Positions 1-9,529 are shown, counted from the first letter of the stretch. The stretch is 64,000 bases of DNA from Micromonospora echinospora (GCF_014203425.1 NZ_JACHJC010000001.1:124001-188000), one strand, 5' to 3'. Notes: generated from the letters alone by a model not told the origin. Translations and numbers: made by a program.

Positions 1-1
1 G

Positions 2-3000
2 CACGTCCACCACCCGAGCCGTACCGACGCGCTCGGGCCGGTGCGACTGGTCACCAGCTCCGCCGCCGACCTGGAACGGCTGCTCCACGACGTACTCGGC
101 GCCCGGTCGCGGTTCAGTCCGCACGGCGTGGCCACGGACGGGCCGCAGGTCGTGGTGGTGCTCGACGGCGGCGACCTGACCGGGGCCACCGACCTGGCCG
201 GCGACGGCGGCATCGACGCGGTCACCGTGCTCGACCTGGACACCCCGCCGCCCCGGCTGCTCGACCGGTACGCACTCCTGCTCGACCTGGTCGACGGCCG
301 GCTGCACTCGCATTCCGCCGAGGGGCACGCCGAGGTGGGCGCCGCCGACGCGCTGGCGACCGCCGACGCCGAGGCGGTCGCCCGGCGGCTCGCGCCGCTG
401 CGGCTCGCCGGCCCGGTACGCGGGCCGGACGCGCCGCCCGGCGCCGAGCCCGGGCTGCCCGAGCTGCTCGGGCTCGGGGACCCGGACAGCTTCACCGCCG
501 AGCAGGGCTGGGCGCCCCGGGCCGCCCGGGACCGGCTGCGGATGCCGATCGGGGTGGGCGCCGACGGCGGGGCGATCGACCTCGATCTGAAGGAGTCGGC
601 GCAGGACGGCATGGGCCCGCACGGCCTGCTGATCGGCGCGACCGGCTCGGGCAAGTCGGAGCTGCTGCGCACGCTCGTGCTCGGCCTGGCCGCCACGCAC
701 AGCTCGGAGCAGCTCAACTTCGTGCTCGTCGACTTCAAGGGCGGCGCCACGTTCGCGCCGTTCGAGCGGCTGCCGCACACCGCCGCGGTGATCACCAACC
801 TGGCCGACGCGCTGCCGCTGGTGGACCGGATGGTGGACGCGATAAACGGCGAGCTGATGCGCCGGCAGGAGCTGCTGCGCCGGGCGGGCAACTTCGCGAG
901 CGTGCGCGACTACGAGCGCGCCCGGGCGGCCGGCTCCCCGCTGGCCCCGCTGCCGTCACTGCTGCTGATCTGCGACGAGTTCTCCGAGCTGCTGTCGGCC
1001 AAGCCCGACTTCATCGACCTGTTCGTGCAGATCGGCCGCCTGGGCCGGTCGCTCGGGGTGCACCTGCTGCTGGCCAGCCAGCGGCTGGAGGAGGGGCGGT
1101 TGCGCGGGCTGGACACGCACCTGTCGTACCGGATCGGGTTGCGCACGTTCTCGGCGCTGGAGTCCCGGACGGTGCTCGGCGTGCCGGACGCGCACGAGCT
1201 GCCGCGCAGTCCGGGGCACGGCTACCTGCGTTCCGGCACCGACCCCCTGGTGCGGTTCAAGGCCGCGTACGTCTCCGGCGCGGTCCGCCGCCGCGGCGGG
1301 CCGGCGGGCGCGCCCGGCGCCGGTGAGGCACGCGTGCTCGCCTTCTCCACCCATCTGGTGCCGGTGCCCGAGCCGGCCACGCCCGCCGCGCTCCCCGCCG
1401 AGGACGACAGCGGCGAGACGCTGCTCGACCTGCTTGTGGACCGGCTGGCCGGGCAGGGCCCGCCGGCGCACCAGGTGTGGCTGCCCCCGCTGGACTCCTC
1501 GCCCGCCCTGGACGAGCTGCTCGGTCCGGTCGGCGTCGACCCGGTACGCGGGCTCGCCGTCGCCAACCCGGAGCTGCACGGGGCGCTCCAGGTGCCGGTG
1601 GCGGTGGTGGACAAGCCGTTCGAGCAGCGGCGCGACCTGCTCTGGCTGGCCCTGGACGGCGCGGCCGGGCACGTCGCGGTGGTCGGCACCACCCGCAGCG
1701 GCCGGTCCGGCCTGCTGCGCACCCTGGTCTGCGCGCTCGCGCTCACCCACACTCCGGCCGAGGTGCAGGTCTACTGCCTCGACTTCGGCAGCGGGACGCT
1801 CGGCGCGCTGCGCGACCTGCCCCACGTGGGCGGCGTCAGCGGACGCTCCGACGGCACCTCCGTGCGCCGTACCGTCGGCGAGGTCGCCGGCCTGCTCGCC
1901 GAGCGGGAGCGGCGCTTCGCCGAGGCGGGCGTGGAGTCGATGGCCGCGTGGCGACGGCGCCGGGCGGCGGGCGCGACCGACGCCTTCGGCGACGTGTTCC
2001 TGGTAGTGGACGGCTGGAACACGTTGCGAGGTGAGTACGAGGACCTGGAACCGCTCGTCACCGAACTCGCCACCCGGGGCCTGGCGTACGGGGTGCACGT
2101 GGTGGCGAGCGCGCTGCGCTGGTCGGACTTCCGCCCGGCGATCCGCGACCTGTTCGGCTCCCGGCTGGAGTTGCGCCTGGGCGACCCGGCCGACTCGGTG
2201 GTGGTCAAGCGCGCGCTGGCGGCGACGGTGCCGGAGGAGCGGCCGGGGCGGGGCATCACCGCCGGCGGGTTGCACTTCCTCACCGCCGTACCCCGGGTGG
2301 ACGCGCTCGGCGGTGAGACCGCCGATCTGGTGAAGGCGGTCGCCGGGGCGTGGACCGGTCCGGTGGCGCCCCGGGTACGGCTGCTGCCACCGGTGCTGCC
2401 GTACGCCGAGCTGGACCAGAGCGCGACGACCGGGCTGGCGTTCCCGATCGGCATTGCGGAGGCGGACCTCGCCCCGGTGGTGCTGGACTTCGCCACCGAG
2501 CCGAACTTCGTGGTCTTCGGCGACGCCGAGTGCGGCAAGTCGACGTTCCTGCGCGCGCTCGCCACGTCGATCGTCAGCCGGTTCAGCCCGGAGCAGGCCC
2601 GGGTGATCCTGGTGGACTACCGGCGCAGCCTGATGGGCACGATCGAGTCTGCGCACCTGATCGGGTACGGCACGGCGGCGCCGCACACCGCCGAGCTGAT
2701 CGAGTCGGCCGCCAGCTACCTCGCAGGGCGGCAGCCCGGGCCGGAGGTGACCCCGGCCCAACTGCGCAGCCGGTCCTGGTGGAAGGGACCGGAACTGTTC
2801 GTGCTGGTGGACGACTACGACCTGGTGGCCGGTGGGCCGACCAACCCGCTGCGCGCGCTGGAGGAGCACCTGCCGCACGCCCGGGACGTCGGGCTGCATC
2901 TGGTGCTGGCACGGCGGACCGGCGGGGCGGGACGGACCGCGTACGAGCCGATCGTGCAGCGGTTGCGGGAGTTGTCCACGGCCGGGCTGGTGATGTCGGG

Positions 3001-3127
3001 CGGCCCGGAGGAGGGCGCGCTCGTCGGTCAGGTCAAGGCCGGTCCGCTGCCGCCGGGCCGGGCCCGTCTGGTCACCCGTCGTGAGGGGGTGCGCCTGGTG
3101 CAGTTGGCGCATCTCCCGCCCGGGTGA
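2..3127 (+). CDS. eccC: Type VII secretion FtsK/SpoIIIE ATPase, EccC-like (5' truncated by window)
   Basis: Motor ATPase of an ESX/type VII secretion system, membrane-anchored in this family. The reading frame is open from base 2, so the N-terminal membrane part lies outside the window; the GTG at 41 is probably not the start. Three FtsK-like ATPase domains are visible. Domain 1 has Walker A GATGSGKSE and Walker B LLLICDEFSE. Domain 2 has a degenerate Walker A, GTTRSGRSG, with Arg in place of the catalytic Lys. Domain 3 has GDAECGKST and VLVDDYD. The mycosin gene mycP follows after 58 nt on the same strand, as expected for an ESX locus. Ending at a third ATPase domain fits the EccC C terminus, which binds substrate signals in characterised systems. 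Confidence 0.9.
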   Translation, partial: HVHHPSRTDALGPVRLVTSSAADLERLLHDVLGARSRFSPHGVATDGPQVVVVLDGGDLTGATDLAGDGGIDAVTVLDLDTPPPRLLDRYALLLDLVDGRLHSHSAEGHAEVGAADALATADAEAVARRLAPLRLAGPVRGPDAPPGAEPGLPELLGLGDPDSFTAEQGWAPRAARDRLRMPIGVGADGGAIDLDLKESAQDGMGPHGLLIGATGSGKSELLRTLVLGLAATHSSEQLNFVLVDFKGGATFAPFERLPHTAAVITNLADALPLVDRMVDAINGELMRRQELLRRAGNFASVRDYERARAAGSPLAPLPSLLLICDEFSELLSAKPDFIDLFVQIGRLGRSLGVHLLLASQRLEEGRLRGLDTHLSYRIGLRTFSALESRTVLGVPDAHELPRSPGHGYLRSGTDPLVRFKAAYVSGAVRRRGGPAGAPGAGEARVLAFSTHLVPVPEPATPAALPAEDDSGETLLDLLVDRLAGQGPPAHQVWLPPLDSSPALDELLGPVGVDPVRGLAVANPELHGALQVPVAVVDKPFEQRRDLLWLALDGAAGHVAVVGTTRSGRSGLLRTLVCALALTHTPAEVQVYCLDFGSGTLGALRDLPHVGGVSGRSDGTSVRRTVGEVAGLLAERERRFAEAGVESMAAWRRRRAAGATDAFGDVFLVVDGWNTLRGEYEDLEPLVTELATRGLAYGVHVVASALRWSDFRPAIRDLFGSRLELRLGDPADSVVVKRALAATVPEERPGRGITAGGLHFLTAVPRVDALGGETADLVKAVAGAWTGPVAPRVRLLPPVLPYAELDQSATTGLAFPIGIAEADLAPVVLDFATEPNFVVFGDAECGKSTFLRALATSIVSRFSPEQARVILVDYRRSLMGTIESAHLIGYGTAAPHTAELIESAASYLAGRQPGPEVTPAQLRSRSWWKGPELFVLVDDYDLVAGGPTNPLRALEEHLPHARDVGLHLVLARRTGGAGRTAYEPIVQRLRELSTAGLVMSGGPEEGALVGQVKAGPLPPGRARLVTRREGVRLVQLAHLPPG

Positions 3128-3141
3128 TCCGAGGCGCGGAG

Positions 3142-3174
3142 TTGACCCGTGACGGCCGGGGCAACCGGTAATCT
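3142..3174 (+). promoter_or_regulatory. Possible promoter before mycP
   Basis: TTGACC at 3142-3147 and TAATCT at 3169-3174 lie just before mycP. The 21-nt spacing is longer than ideal, so this is a weak prediction; mycP could equally be read through from eccC. Confidence 0.2.
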
Positions 3175-3185
3175 CCGAGCAGCAT

Positions 3186-4529
3186 GTGTCTGACGCGACG
3201 GAACGGCTGGGGAATGTGACAGGGGATCGGCAGGGCCTGCCCGGTGCGCCGCCCCGGTGTCTCGCCCGACGCGCGTTGCTCGCGGTCGCGTCGGCGCTGG
3301 TCGTCGTCGCCGGTCCGCTGACGCTGCCGGCCCAGGCCGCGCCGTCCGTCCGGGTCGCCGCGCAGCAGCAGTGGGCGGCTCCCGACCATGCGCTCCGTGG
3401 CGACCACGTCCGCGACGAGCAGTGGCAGTTGGAGAAGCTGCGGGCGAAGACCGCCTGGCGCACCTCGACCGGGCGTGGCGTCGTGGTCGCGGTGATCGAT
3501 TCCGGTGTGGACGCATCGCATCCCGACCTGGCCGGTCAGGTCCTGCCCGGTCTCGACCTGGTGACGCCCGACGGTTCGGACGGGCCCGATCCGGTGGGGC
3601 ACGGCACCACTGTGGCCGGACTGATCGCCGGGCGGGCCGACGACGACCGGGGCGTGGTGGGGCTCGCGCCGGACGCCAAGATCCTCCCGGTCCGGGTGCT
3701 CGACGCCGAGAACCGCTACGACGACGCGCTCATCATCGCCAAGGCGGTGCGCTGGGCGGTGGACAACGGCGCCCAGGTGGTCAACCTGTCGCTCGGTGGC
3801 AGCAGCGACAGCGCGGCTCTTGCCGCGGCGCTCGACTACGCCTTCGCCCGGGACGTGGTGGTGGTCGCCTGCACCGGCAACCTGGCCACCTCGACGACCA
3901 CCAAGGTCTGGTACCCGGCCCGGGAGCCCGGCGTGCTGGCGGTCGCCGGGCTGGAACGCTCCGGCGAGAACCTCTGGTCCGGCTCGATCACCGGCCACGA
4001 GACGGTCCTCAGCGCACCTGCCACCGCGCTCTACGGCGCGCGGCCGGAGGGCTACTGGCGGGTGCAGGGGACGAGCTTCGCCGCGCCGCTCGTGGCCGCG
4101 ACTGCCGCCCTGGTCCGGTCGAGGTACCCGAAGATGTCCGCCGGGGACGTCGTCAACCGGCTGATCAGCACGGCCCGGGACCTCGGCCCGACCGGGCGCG
4201 ACGACCGGTTCGGCTACGGCCTGGTGGACCCGGTGGCGGCACTCACCGCCGACGTGCCGTCGGTGGGTCACAACCCGCTGGACGACAACGATTCCCCCGG
4301 CGTAGTGGGCTTCGGGCCGGCCCCGGGCGACGGGCGGGACACCCGGGCCGCGGCGGCGGGCCGCGGCGGCGACCCGCTGGGGCGTGCGCCGGAGGACTGG
4401 TCGGCGCTGCCGGCGGGGCAGACCGTCGTCGGCGCCCCGGAGCGGCTCTGGAGCGGCCTGGCCCTGTTCGTCGCGCTGATCACCGGCAGCGCGCTGATGG
4501 TGCGCCGGTTCCGCCAGGTCCGTCGCTGA
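3186..4529 (+). CDS. mycP: Mycosin, type VII secretion-associated subtilisin-like serine protease
   Basis: Membrane-anchored S8 protease that accompanies ESX systems. The 447-aa product has an N-terminal signal segment (about residues 28-51, ending LPAQA), catalytic Asp105 (VIDSGVD), His139 (GHGTTVAG), Ser297 (GTSFAAP) and a C-terminal membrane helix (about 420-440) followed by RRFRQVRR, the usual mycosin layout. The GTG start at 3186 is the furthest upstream candidate; a GTG ten codons later (3216) would also keep the signal peptide. An ATG at 3184 is in another frame and soon stops. A Gly/Asp/Arg-rich linker (about 365-405) joins the protease domain to the anchor. It follows the EccC gene, confirming the locus type. 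Confidence 0.93.
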   Translation: MSDATERLGNVTGDRQGLPGAPPRCLARRALLAVASALVVVAGPLTLPAQAAPSVRVAAQQQWAAPDHALRGDHVRDEQWQLEKLRAKTAWRTSTGRGVVVAVIDSGVDASHPDLAGQVLPGLDLVTPDGSDGPDPVGHGTTVAGLIAGRADDDRGVVGLAPDAKILPVRVLDAENRYDDALIIAKAVRWAVDNGAQVVNLSLGGSSDSAALAAALDYAFARDVVVVACTGNLATSTTTKVWYPAREPGVLAVAGLERSGENLWSGSITGHETVLSAPATALYGARPEGYWRVQGTSFAAPLVAATAALVRSRYPKMSAGDVVNRLISTARDLGPTGRDDRFGYGLVDPVAALTADVPSVGHNPLDDNDSPGVVGFGPAPGDGRDTRAAAAGRGGDPLGRAPEDWSALPAGQTVVGAPERLWSGLALFVALITGSALMVRRFRQVRR

Positions 4530-4553
4530 CGAACGCGGCGGTCTGACCGAGCC

Positions 4554-4571
4554 CTTCCCTGGGTAGGGAAG
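4554..4571 (+). other. Short inverted repeat before PAP2 gene
   Basis: CTTCCCT-GGGT-AGGGAAG is a perfect 7-bp stem with a 4-nt loop between mycP and the PAP2 gene. It may terminate mycP, but the right arm (AGGGAAG) also sits at ribosome-binding distance from the ATG at 4576, so it could occlude that site. Confidence 0.35.
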
Positions 4572-4575
4572 CCCC

Positions 4576-5373
4576 ATGGACGACACCACCGGGGCGACTG
4601 TCACGCGGCGCCGGTCGTGGCGGGGCCGCCGCCTCGACCCGGAGCACTCACTGGGTCTGCGGCTCTCCGTGGCCACCGCCGCCGCGTTCCTGGTGCTGAT
4701 CCCGTTCGCACTGCTCGCGCTGCTGGTGCTCGGCGCCTGGCCGCCCCTGCTCCGGCTGGACGCCTCGGTCACCGAGGCGTTCCACGGGTACGCGCAGGAC
4801 CATCCCGCCTGGGTCGGCGTGATGACGGTCTGGACGCACCTCTTCGGGCCCGGGCCGCTGCGGGTGGCCGCCGCGGTGGTGGCGGTGTGGCTGTTCCGGC
4901 GCGGCGCGTCCCGGCTCGCGGCCTGGGTGGTGGTCACCATGATCGCCGGTGGGCTGATCGGCGCGCTGCTCAAGCTGCTGGTCGGGCGGGACCGGCCGGA
5001 CCTGCTCGAACCGGTGGCCCGGGCGGCCGGTTACTCCTTCCCGTCCGGTCACGCGCTCAACGCGGCGCTGGCGGCCGGGGTGCTGTTGCTGGTGTTCCTG
5101 CCGTTCGCCCGGGACAGCCGTCCCGGCCGGATCACGCTGTGGACCGCCGCGCTGCTGGTCACGGTGGTGACCGGGCTCAGCCGGATCGCGCTGGGCGTGC
5201 ACTGGACCAGCGACGTCGTGGGTGGCTGGGTGCTCGGGGCGGCCGTGGTGGCCGCCACCTCGGCCGGGTTCGTCACCTGGCGTACCGGGACCGGGCGGCC
5301 GTCCACCCGCCCGCTACGGGAGGGGGCCGAGCCGGAACTGGCCGAGCCGGGCGCACAGGACGGCCGGGCGTAA
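4576..5373 (+). CDS. PAP2 superfamily membrane phosphatase
   Basis: Integral membrane acid phosphatase of the PAP2 (lipid phosphate/undecaprenyl-pyrophosphate phosphatase) superfamily. The 265-aa protein has the three signature motifs: KLLVGRDRPD (about residue 135), FPSGHALNAA (about 155) and RIALGVHWTSDVVGGW (about 206), carrying the conserved Lys/Arg, His and Arg-His residues. Several hydrophobic segments run through residues 27-240, and both tails are charged. The substrate cannot be told from sequence; undecaprenyl or phosphatidyl lipid phosphates are family precedents. A second PAP2 gene follows 30 nt downstream on the same strand, so the two may be cotranscribed. Confidence 0.88.
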   Translation: MDDTTGATVTRRRSWRGRRLDPEHSLGLRLSVATAAAFLVLIPFALLALLVLGAWPPLLRLDASVTEAFHGYAQDHPAWVGVMTVWTHLFGPGPLRVAAAVVAVWLFRRGASRLAAWVVVTMIAGGLIGALLKLLVGRDRPDLLEPVARAAGYSFPSGHALNAALAAGVLLLVFLPFARDSRPGRITLWTAALLVTVVTGLSRIALGVHWTSDVVGGWVLGAAVVAATSAGFVTWRTGTGRPSTRPLREGAEPELAEPGAQDGRA

Positions 5374-5403
5374 CCGGACCGTCGCCGGGGTACAGGCGAG
5401 CCC

Positions 5404-6129
5404 ATGTCCGACGTCGTGATCCGAGTCACCCGGCGCGTCCTGCTGCCGCTGGTCCTGCTCTTCGCGCTGATGGTGGGTCTGGGCCTGCTGGTGACCCGGG
5501 TGCTGGCCCGCACCTGGCCGTTCACCGTGGAGGACACGGTCAACCGCGAGCTGGCCGGCGATCGCACGCCGGGCTGGAACGACGTCTCGCTCGTCTTCAG
5601 CACGCTCGCCAGCACCCAGATGATCGTCGTGGTCACCGTGCTGGCGGCGCTGGTGCTGCGACTGGTGCTGCACCGCTGGCGGGAGCCGCTCTTCCTGTGC
5701 GCGGCGGTGACCGCGCAGGCACTGATCTTCCTGTTCACCACTATGGTGATCGACCGGAACCGCCCGGCCGTCGAGCACATGGACGCCTCCCCGCCGACGT
5801 CCAGCTTCCCGTCCGGGCACACCTCGGCGGCCACCGCTCTCTACGTCGGTCTCGCGGTGCTGCTGGCGCTGCGGGCCCGCAGCACTCCCGCGAAGGTGGG
5901 CTGGTGGGCGCTGCTGGTGCTGGTGCCGGTGGGCGTGGCGCTCACCCGGATGTACCGGGGCATGCACCACCCCAGCGACGTGGTCGCCTCGTTCCTCAAC
6001 GGCGGCGCCTGCGTGGCGATCATGGCGCGGACGGTGCTCGACCGCACGCTCACCTGGGGTCGCATCCGGCTGCCGCTGTCCCGCTCCGGCGACGACGTGA
6101 CACCGGCGAGAGCACCGGCGGGCGGCTGA
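5404..6129 (+). CDS. PAP2 superfamily membrane phosphatase (second copy)
   Basis: A 241-aa PAP2 phosphatase, clearly different in sequence from its upstream neighbour. Motifs are IDRNRPAVE, SFPSGHTSAA and RMYRGMHHPSDVVASF. The long loop between membrane segments 1 and 2 and the DASPPTSSFPSGHT arrangement match actinomycete lipid phosphatases. It is convergent with marP, with 15 nt between the stop codons; a GGCGGC/GCCGCC stem at 6121-6137 overlaps the end of the gene and could help termination. The substrate is not determinable from sequence. Confidence 0.87.
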   Translation: MSDVVIRVTRRVLLPLVLLFALMVGLGLLVTRVLARTWPFTVEDTVNRELAGDRTPGWNDVSLVFSTLASTQMIVVVTVLAALVLRLVLHRWREPLFLCAAVTAQALIFLFTTMVIDRNRPAVEHMDASPPTSSFPSGHTSAATALYVGLAVLLALRARSTPAKVGWWALLVLVPVGVALTRMYRGMHHPSDVVASFLNGGACVAIMARTVLDRTLTWGRIRLPLSRSGDDVTPARAPAGG

Positions 6130-6144
6130 GCGCCGCCGGCCGGC

Positions 6145-7323
6145 TCAGGTGCACTCGCCGGTGGCCACTCCCCGGGTACGCTCCGCGCCCGCCAACGCCA
6201 CCGGCCGTGCCTCGGCTGCGGTCACCGCGAAGCCGGTGTTTGGGTCGTCGGCCGCCGCCGCGAAGATCACGCCGAGCACCAGCCCGTTCGAGGAGACGAG
6301 CGGGCCACCGGAGTTGCCGCTGCGGACCAGCGCCCGGATCGTGTAGATCTCCCGGGTGACGTCCCCGGCCGAGTAGATGTCCGGACCGGTGATCCGGTCG
6401 ACGTCCCGGATCCGGGCCGGCCGTGCGTCGTACGGGCCGTCGAGCGGGAAGCCGAGCACGATCGCGTCCGCGCCGGTGGCGGCCTGGCCGGCGGCGAAGC
6501 GCAGCGACGGCCCGGGCAGCCCGGGTACGTAGAGCACGGCGAGGTCCCGGTCCGGGTCGTAGACCACCACCTCGCCGTCGTAGCGCTCGCCGCGCATCTC
6601 CACAGCCACCGAACGGGTGCCTGCGACCACGTGCGCGTTCGTCATCACCCGGTCGTCGGCGTACACGAAGCCGGAGCCCTCGATGCGGCGCGAGCAGCTC
6701 GGCGCGGAGCCCAGCACCTTCACCACCGACCGCCTGCTGTTCTGCACCACCTGCGAGTTGGCCAGCGCCGGGTCGGGCGGGGCGACCTGCCGGGCCCGGG
6801 TCGGCGCGAGGTCGCCGAACACGTCCGGGAAGCCGTTGGTGTCGACGGTGTCGCGCAGCGCGGTGGACAGGTCCTGCGCCTTGTCCGGCAGCACCTGGTC
6901 GACGACGGTGAGCAGCGCGCTGTTGCGGACCGAGGAGGCCAGCCACGGCACCGAGGAGGAGCCGAGCGGCACGGCGACCAGCCAGGCCACCAGCATGACC
7001 GCGATGACCGAGATGAACGCGCCGCCGACGTCGTCGACCTTCCGCCCGGCCGGCCCGGTGATGGCCGCCCGCAGGTTGGAGCCGAGCCAGCCGGCCAGCG
7101 CCTGCCCGAGCACCGCGAGCCCGAAGATCGCCACCAGGGAGACCAGCACGCGTGTGCCGCTCGCCGTGAACTGCTGGGCGATCAGCGGCCCGACCTGGAG
7201 GCCGAGCAGCGCGCCCAGGAAGAAGCCGGAGAACGACAGGGCCCCGATGACGAAACCCTGACGGTATCCGCTGATCGCGAACACGAGCATGAGCAGGAGA
7301 AGGACGAGATCCACGGCGGACAC
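6145..7323 (-). CDS. marP: MarP-family membrane serine protease (CvpA-like plus trypsin-like domain)
   Basis: Periplasm-facing serine protease tied to acid and oxidative stress resistance in mycobacteria. Of 392 aa, roughly the first 120 form four membrane helices of the CvpA type; the rest is a chymotrypsin-like domain. The triad reads His231 (MTNAHVVAG), Asp260 (DPDRDLAVLY) and Ser338 (RSGNSGGP), positions almost identical to M. tuberculosis MarP. Cys210 and Cys391 match the disulfide pair that controls MarP activity. The gene ends a run nth-tlpA-Nudix-marP, 76 nt after the Nudix stop, the same order as Rv3674c-Rv3671c. Confidence 0.93.
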   Translation of the reverse strand: MSAVDLVLLLLMLVFAISGYRQGFVIGALSFSGFFLGALLGLQVGPLIAQQFTASGTRVLVSLVAIFGLAVLGQALAGWLGSNLRAAITGPAGRKVDDVGGAFISVIAVMLVAWLVAVPLGSSSVPWLASSVRNSALLTVVDQVLPDKAQDLSTALRDTVDTNGFPDVFGDLAPTRARQVAPPDPALANSQVVQNSRRSVVKVLGSAPSCSRRIEGSGFVYADDRVMTNAHVVAGTRSVAVEMRGERYDGEVVVYDPDRDLAVLYVPGLPGPSLRFAAGQAATGADAIVLGFPLDGPYDARPARIRDVDRITGPDIYSAGDVTREIYTIRALVRSGNSGGPLVSSNGLVLGVIFAAAADDPNTGFAVTAAEARPVALAGAERTRGVATGECT

Positions 7324-7399
7324 GCCCCAAGGGTACGGGCACCGGGCACGTGCTCGGCTCAGCGCTCGCGGAACGTGACCTGAGGATGCGTACCGGTGA

Positions 7400-8092
7400 T
7401 CAACGCACGGGGGTCTCGTCGGCAGGTTCGGTGCCCGCCGACGGCGCGGGTGTGGCGTCGACCGGCGGCAGCTCCACCACGCGCGAGCGCGGCCACGGCC
7501 GGGACCAGCCGCCCATCTCCAGCAACCGGTCGATCACGCCGGCGGTGAAGCCCCAGACCAGCATGCCGCGCACGGAGAACGCCGGGCCGATCCAGCCGCT
7601 CGGATGGCGGACCCGCATCCGGTTGTCCGGGTCGATCAGCTCGGTGACCGGGAGCCGGGCCACGTGCGCGACCTCGGCCGGCTCGCGCGGGTGCACCGGG
7701 TGCGGGTCGTGCCACCAGGCGAGCACCGGGGTGACCACGAAGTCGCTGACCGGGATCCAGAGCCGGGGCAGCTCGGCCAGCACCGTGACGCTGCCGGGGT
7801 CGAGGCCGACCTCCTCGTTCGCCTCGCGCAACGCGGTGGCGCGGGCGTCGGCGTCCTCCGGGTCGGCGGCGCCGCCGGGAAACGCCGGCTGACCGGCGTG
7901 GTTGCGCAGCGTCGCGGCGCGCTGGAGGACCAGCACGTCCGGCCCGGCGTCCGGCTCCTCGCCGAGCAGCACCAGCACGGCGCTCTCCCGACCGCCGCTG
8001 GACGGCGTGACGATCCGGGTGAAGTCCTCCGCCCGTGCGGTGCCGAGCCGGCCCAGCAGCGGGTCGAACCACCCCGGCGGCCGTCGGGTCAT
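7400..8092 (-). CDS. Nudix hydrolase, CoA-pyrophosphatase-like
   Basis: Nudix-fold pyrophosphohydrolase of 230 aa. The box includes FPGGAADPED followed by ALREANEEVGLD, keeping the GG, REx2EE and following Gly residues; the two-residue-longer spacing with TALRE resembles the NudL/CoA pyrophosphatase type, though CoA as substrate is inference. The downstream part has the DFVVTPVLAWW segment seen in that group. Its ATG (8090-8092) overlaps the tlpA stop (8089-8091) as ATGA, so translation is probably coupled. Orthologous position to Rv3672c. Confidence 0.88.
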   Translation of the reverse strand: MTRRPPGWFDPLLGRLGTARAEDFTRIVTPSSGGRESAVLVLLGEEPDAGPDVLVLQRAATLRNHAGQPAFPGGAADPEDADARATALREANEEVGLDPGSVTVLAELPRLWIPVSDFVVTPVLAWWHDPHPVHPREPAEVAHVARLPVTELIDPDNRMRVRHPSGWIGPAFSVRGMLVWGFTAGVIDRLLEMGGWSRPWPRSRVVELPPVDATPAPSAGTEPADETPVR

Positions 8093-8694
8093 ACCCGCAC
8101 CCCGAGGTGGCGCTGGAGCAGCGCGGCGAGGCGGGCGTCGTCGAGCGCGCCGGTGGCGTCGGTGTGCCGGATCCGCCCGTCGGCGTCGACGAGCACTGTG
8201 AGCGGGAACGCGTTGCGTTCCAGGGCGCGCTGGAACGCGTCGCCCTGGTCGAGCAGCATCGGGAAGTCGACGCCGTAGTCCTCGCCGATCGACTGCGCGC
8301 CGCCGCGGCTGTCCCGGCTGTTCACGCCGATCACCTGGAACCGGCCGTCGGCCCGCTCACTGAGCCGCTGGAACGCGGGCAGCTCCTTGCGGCACGGCGG
8401 ACACCAGGACGCCCACACGTTGATCACCGCCGGGCCCTTGACGTCGCGCAGCTTCACCGGCGCGCCGCCGGTGAAGCAGTTGAGCGTCAGGTCGGGCAGT
8501 TGATCCCCGGCCTTCCCTGCGGGCGCCGGGGACGCCGAGGTGGGCGCGACAGTCAGCGGGGCGCAGTCGGCGAACGGCGAGGGACGCTCGGCCCGGGCCG
8601 GCGGCGCGGGCCGCTCCGGTTCCTCGGCCGTGGCGGTGCAGCCTGCCGCCGCGAGCAGCAGCGGGACGAGCAGGTACGCGAGCCGGCGCATCAT
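8089..8694 (-). CDS. TlpA-family thiol-disulfide oxidoreductase lipoprotein
   Basis: Extracytoplasmic thioredoxin-like protein of 201 aa. A lipoprotein signal runs to the lipobox LAAAGC (Cys19). The redox centre is [13 protein letters not shown], and the thioredoxin core continues with the cis-Pro segment [15 protein letters not shown]. The N-terminal 50 residues after the lipobox are Pro/Ala-rich and contain a further CAPL/CF pair typical of actinomycete ResA/TlpA proteins. Start ATG 8692-8694 overlaps the nth stop (8691-8693). Likely role is reduction or isomerisation of exported thiols; in mycobacteria the cognate position is Rv3673c. Confidence 0.9.
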   Translation of the reverse strand: MMRRLAYLLVPLLLAAAGCTATAEEPERPAPPARAERPSPFADCAPLTVAPTSASPAPAGKAGDQLPDLTLNCFTGGAPVKLRDVKGPAVINVWASWCPPCRKELPAFQRLSERADGRFQVIGVNSRDSRGGAQSIGEDYGVDFPMLLDQGDAFQRALERNAFPLTVLVDADGRIRHTDATGALDDARLAALLQRHLGVRV

Positions 8695-9470
8695 GGCACG
8701 TCCGCCGCGGCGGCCTGCTGCGGCACGAGGTCGGGGTCGAGGCCGACGGCCACCGCCAGGTCACGGGCCCGGGGGCCCTTGAGCAGCTTGGCCGCGGCGG
8801 CCGGCTCGGTCGGCCCGGTGCCGTACGCGGGGCAGAGCTTCGCCAGCGTGCACGCGCCGCAGGCGGGCTTGCGGGCGTGACAGACCCGGCGGCCGTGGAA
8901 GATGACCCGGTGCGACAGCATCGTCCAGTCGCGCTTCGGGTAGAGCGCGCCGATCGCGTGCTCGATCTTCACTGGGTCGGTCTCGGTGGTGAGCGCCCAC
9001 CGCTGCACCAGCCGCTGGAAGTGCGTGTCGACGGTGATGCCGGGGACGCCGAAGGCGTTGCCGAGGATGACGTTCGCGGTCTTGCGGCCGATCCCGGGCA
9101 GCGTCACCAGGTCGTCGAGCCGGCCGGGCACCTCGCCGTCGTACCGCTCGCAGAGCGCCCGGCCGAGGTTGATCAGGGAGCTGGTCTTGTTGCGGTAGAA
9201 CCCGGTGGGCCGGATCAGCTCCTCCAGCTCGGCGCGGTCCGCCCCCGCGTAGTCGGCGGCGCTGCGGTAGCGGGCGAACAGCTTCGGCGTGACCTCGTTG
9301 ACCTTCTTGTCGGTGCACTGGGCGGACAGGATCGTCGCGACCGCGAGCTCCAGCGCGTCGGAGTGGTCGAGTTCACAGTGCGCGTCGGGGTGCGTCTCGG
9401 TCAGCACTCGGCCGATGCGCCGGGCGCGGCGCGTACGACCGAGATCGGTCTCGGGGGAGCGCGTGGTCAC
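8691..9470 (-). CDS. nth: Endonuclease III, DNA glycosylase/AP lyase
   Basis: Base-excision repair enzyme for oxidised pyrimidines. From the GTG at 9470 the product is 259 aa. It shows the helix-hairpin-helix [13 protein letters not shown] with catalytic Lys (GRKTA), the catalytic Asp in ITVDTHFQR, and the 4Fe-4S motif C-x6-C-x2-C-x5-C ([17 protein letters not shown]). The frame remains open far upstream, but the sequence before [11 protein letters not shown] has no family similarity and would run through the capA-like gene, so GTG 9470 is chosen. The stop overlaps the tlpA ATG, making nth the first gene of a tightly packed operon with tlpA, Nudix and marP. Confidence 0.95.
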   Translation of the reverse strand: MTTRSPETDLGRTRRARRIGRVLTETHPDAHCELDHSDALELAVATILSAQCTDKKVNEVTPKLFARYRSAADYAGADRAELEELIRPTGFYRNKTSSLINLGRALCERYDGEVPGRLDDLVTLPGIGRKTANVILGNAFGVPGITVDTHFQRLVQRWALTTETDPVKIEHAIGALYPKRDWTMLSHRVIFHGRRVCHARKPACGACTLAKLCPAYGTGPTEPAAAAKLLKGPRARDLAVAVGLDPDLVPQQAAAADVP

Positions 9471-9529
9471 GTGGGCCAGCCTACGTCGCGGGGCCGACGC
9501 TCCGGCCGTGCGGCGCGGTGGTCGTGCGC

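Noticed and set aside
956-3463. 835-codon antisense ORF over the eccC gene
   Set aside because: High-GC shadow frame; composition is Arg/Gln/His-rich without any domain, while the plus strand encodes clear ATPase motifs.
8761-8790. Further copy of the GC-rich repeat in nth
   Set aside because: GGGGGCCCTT is present but without the GTTAA part or a second unit; it encodes ordinary nth residues.
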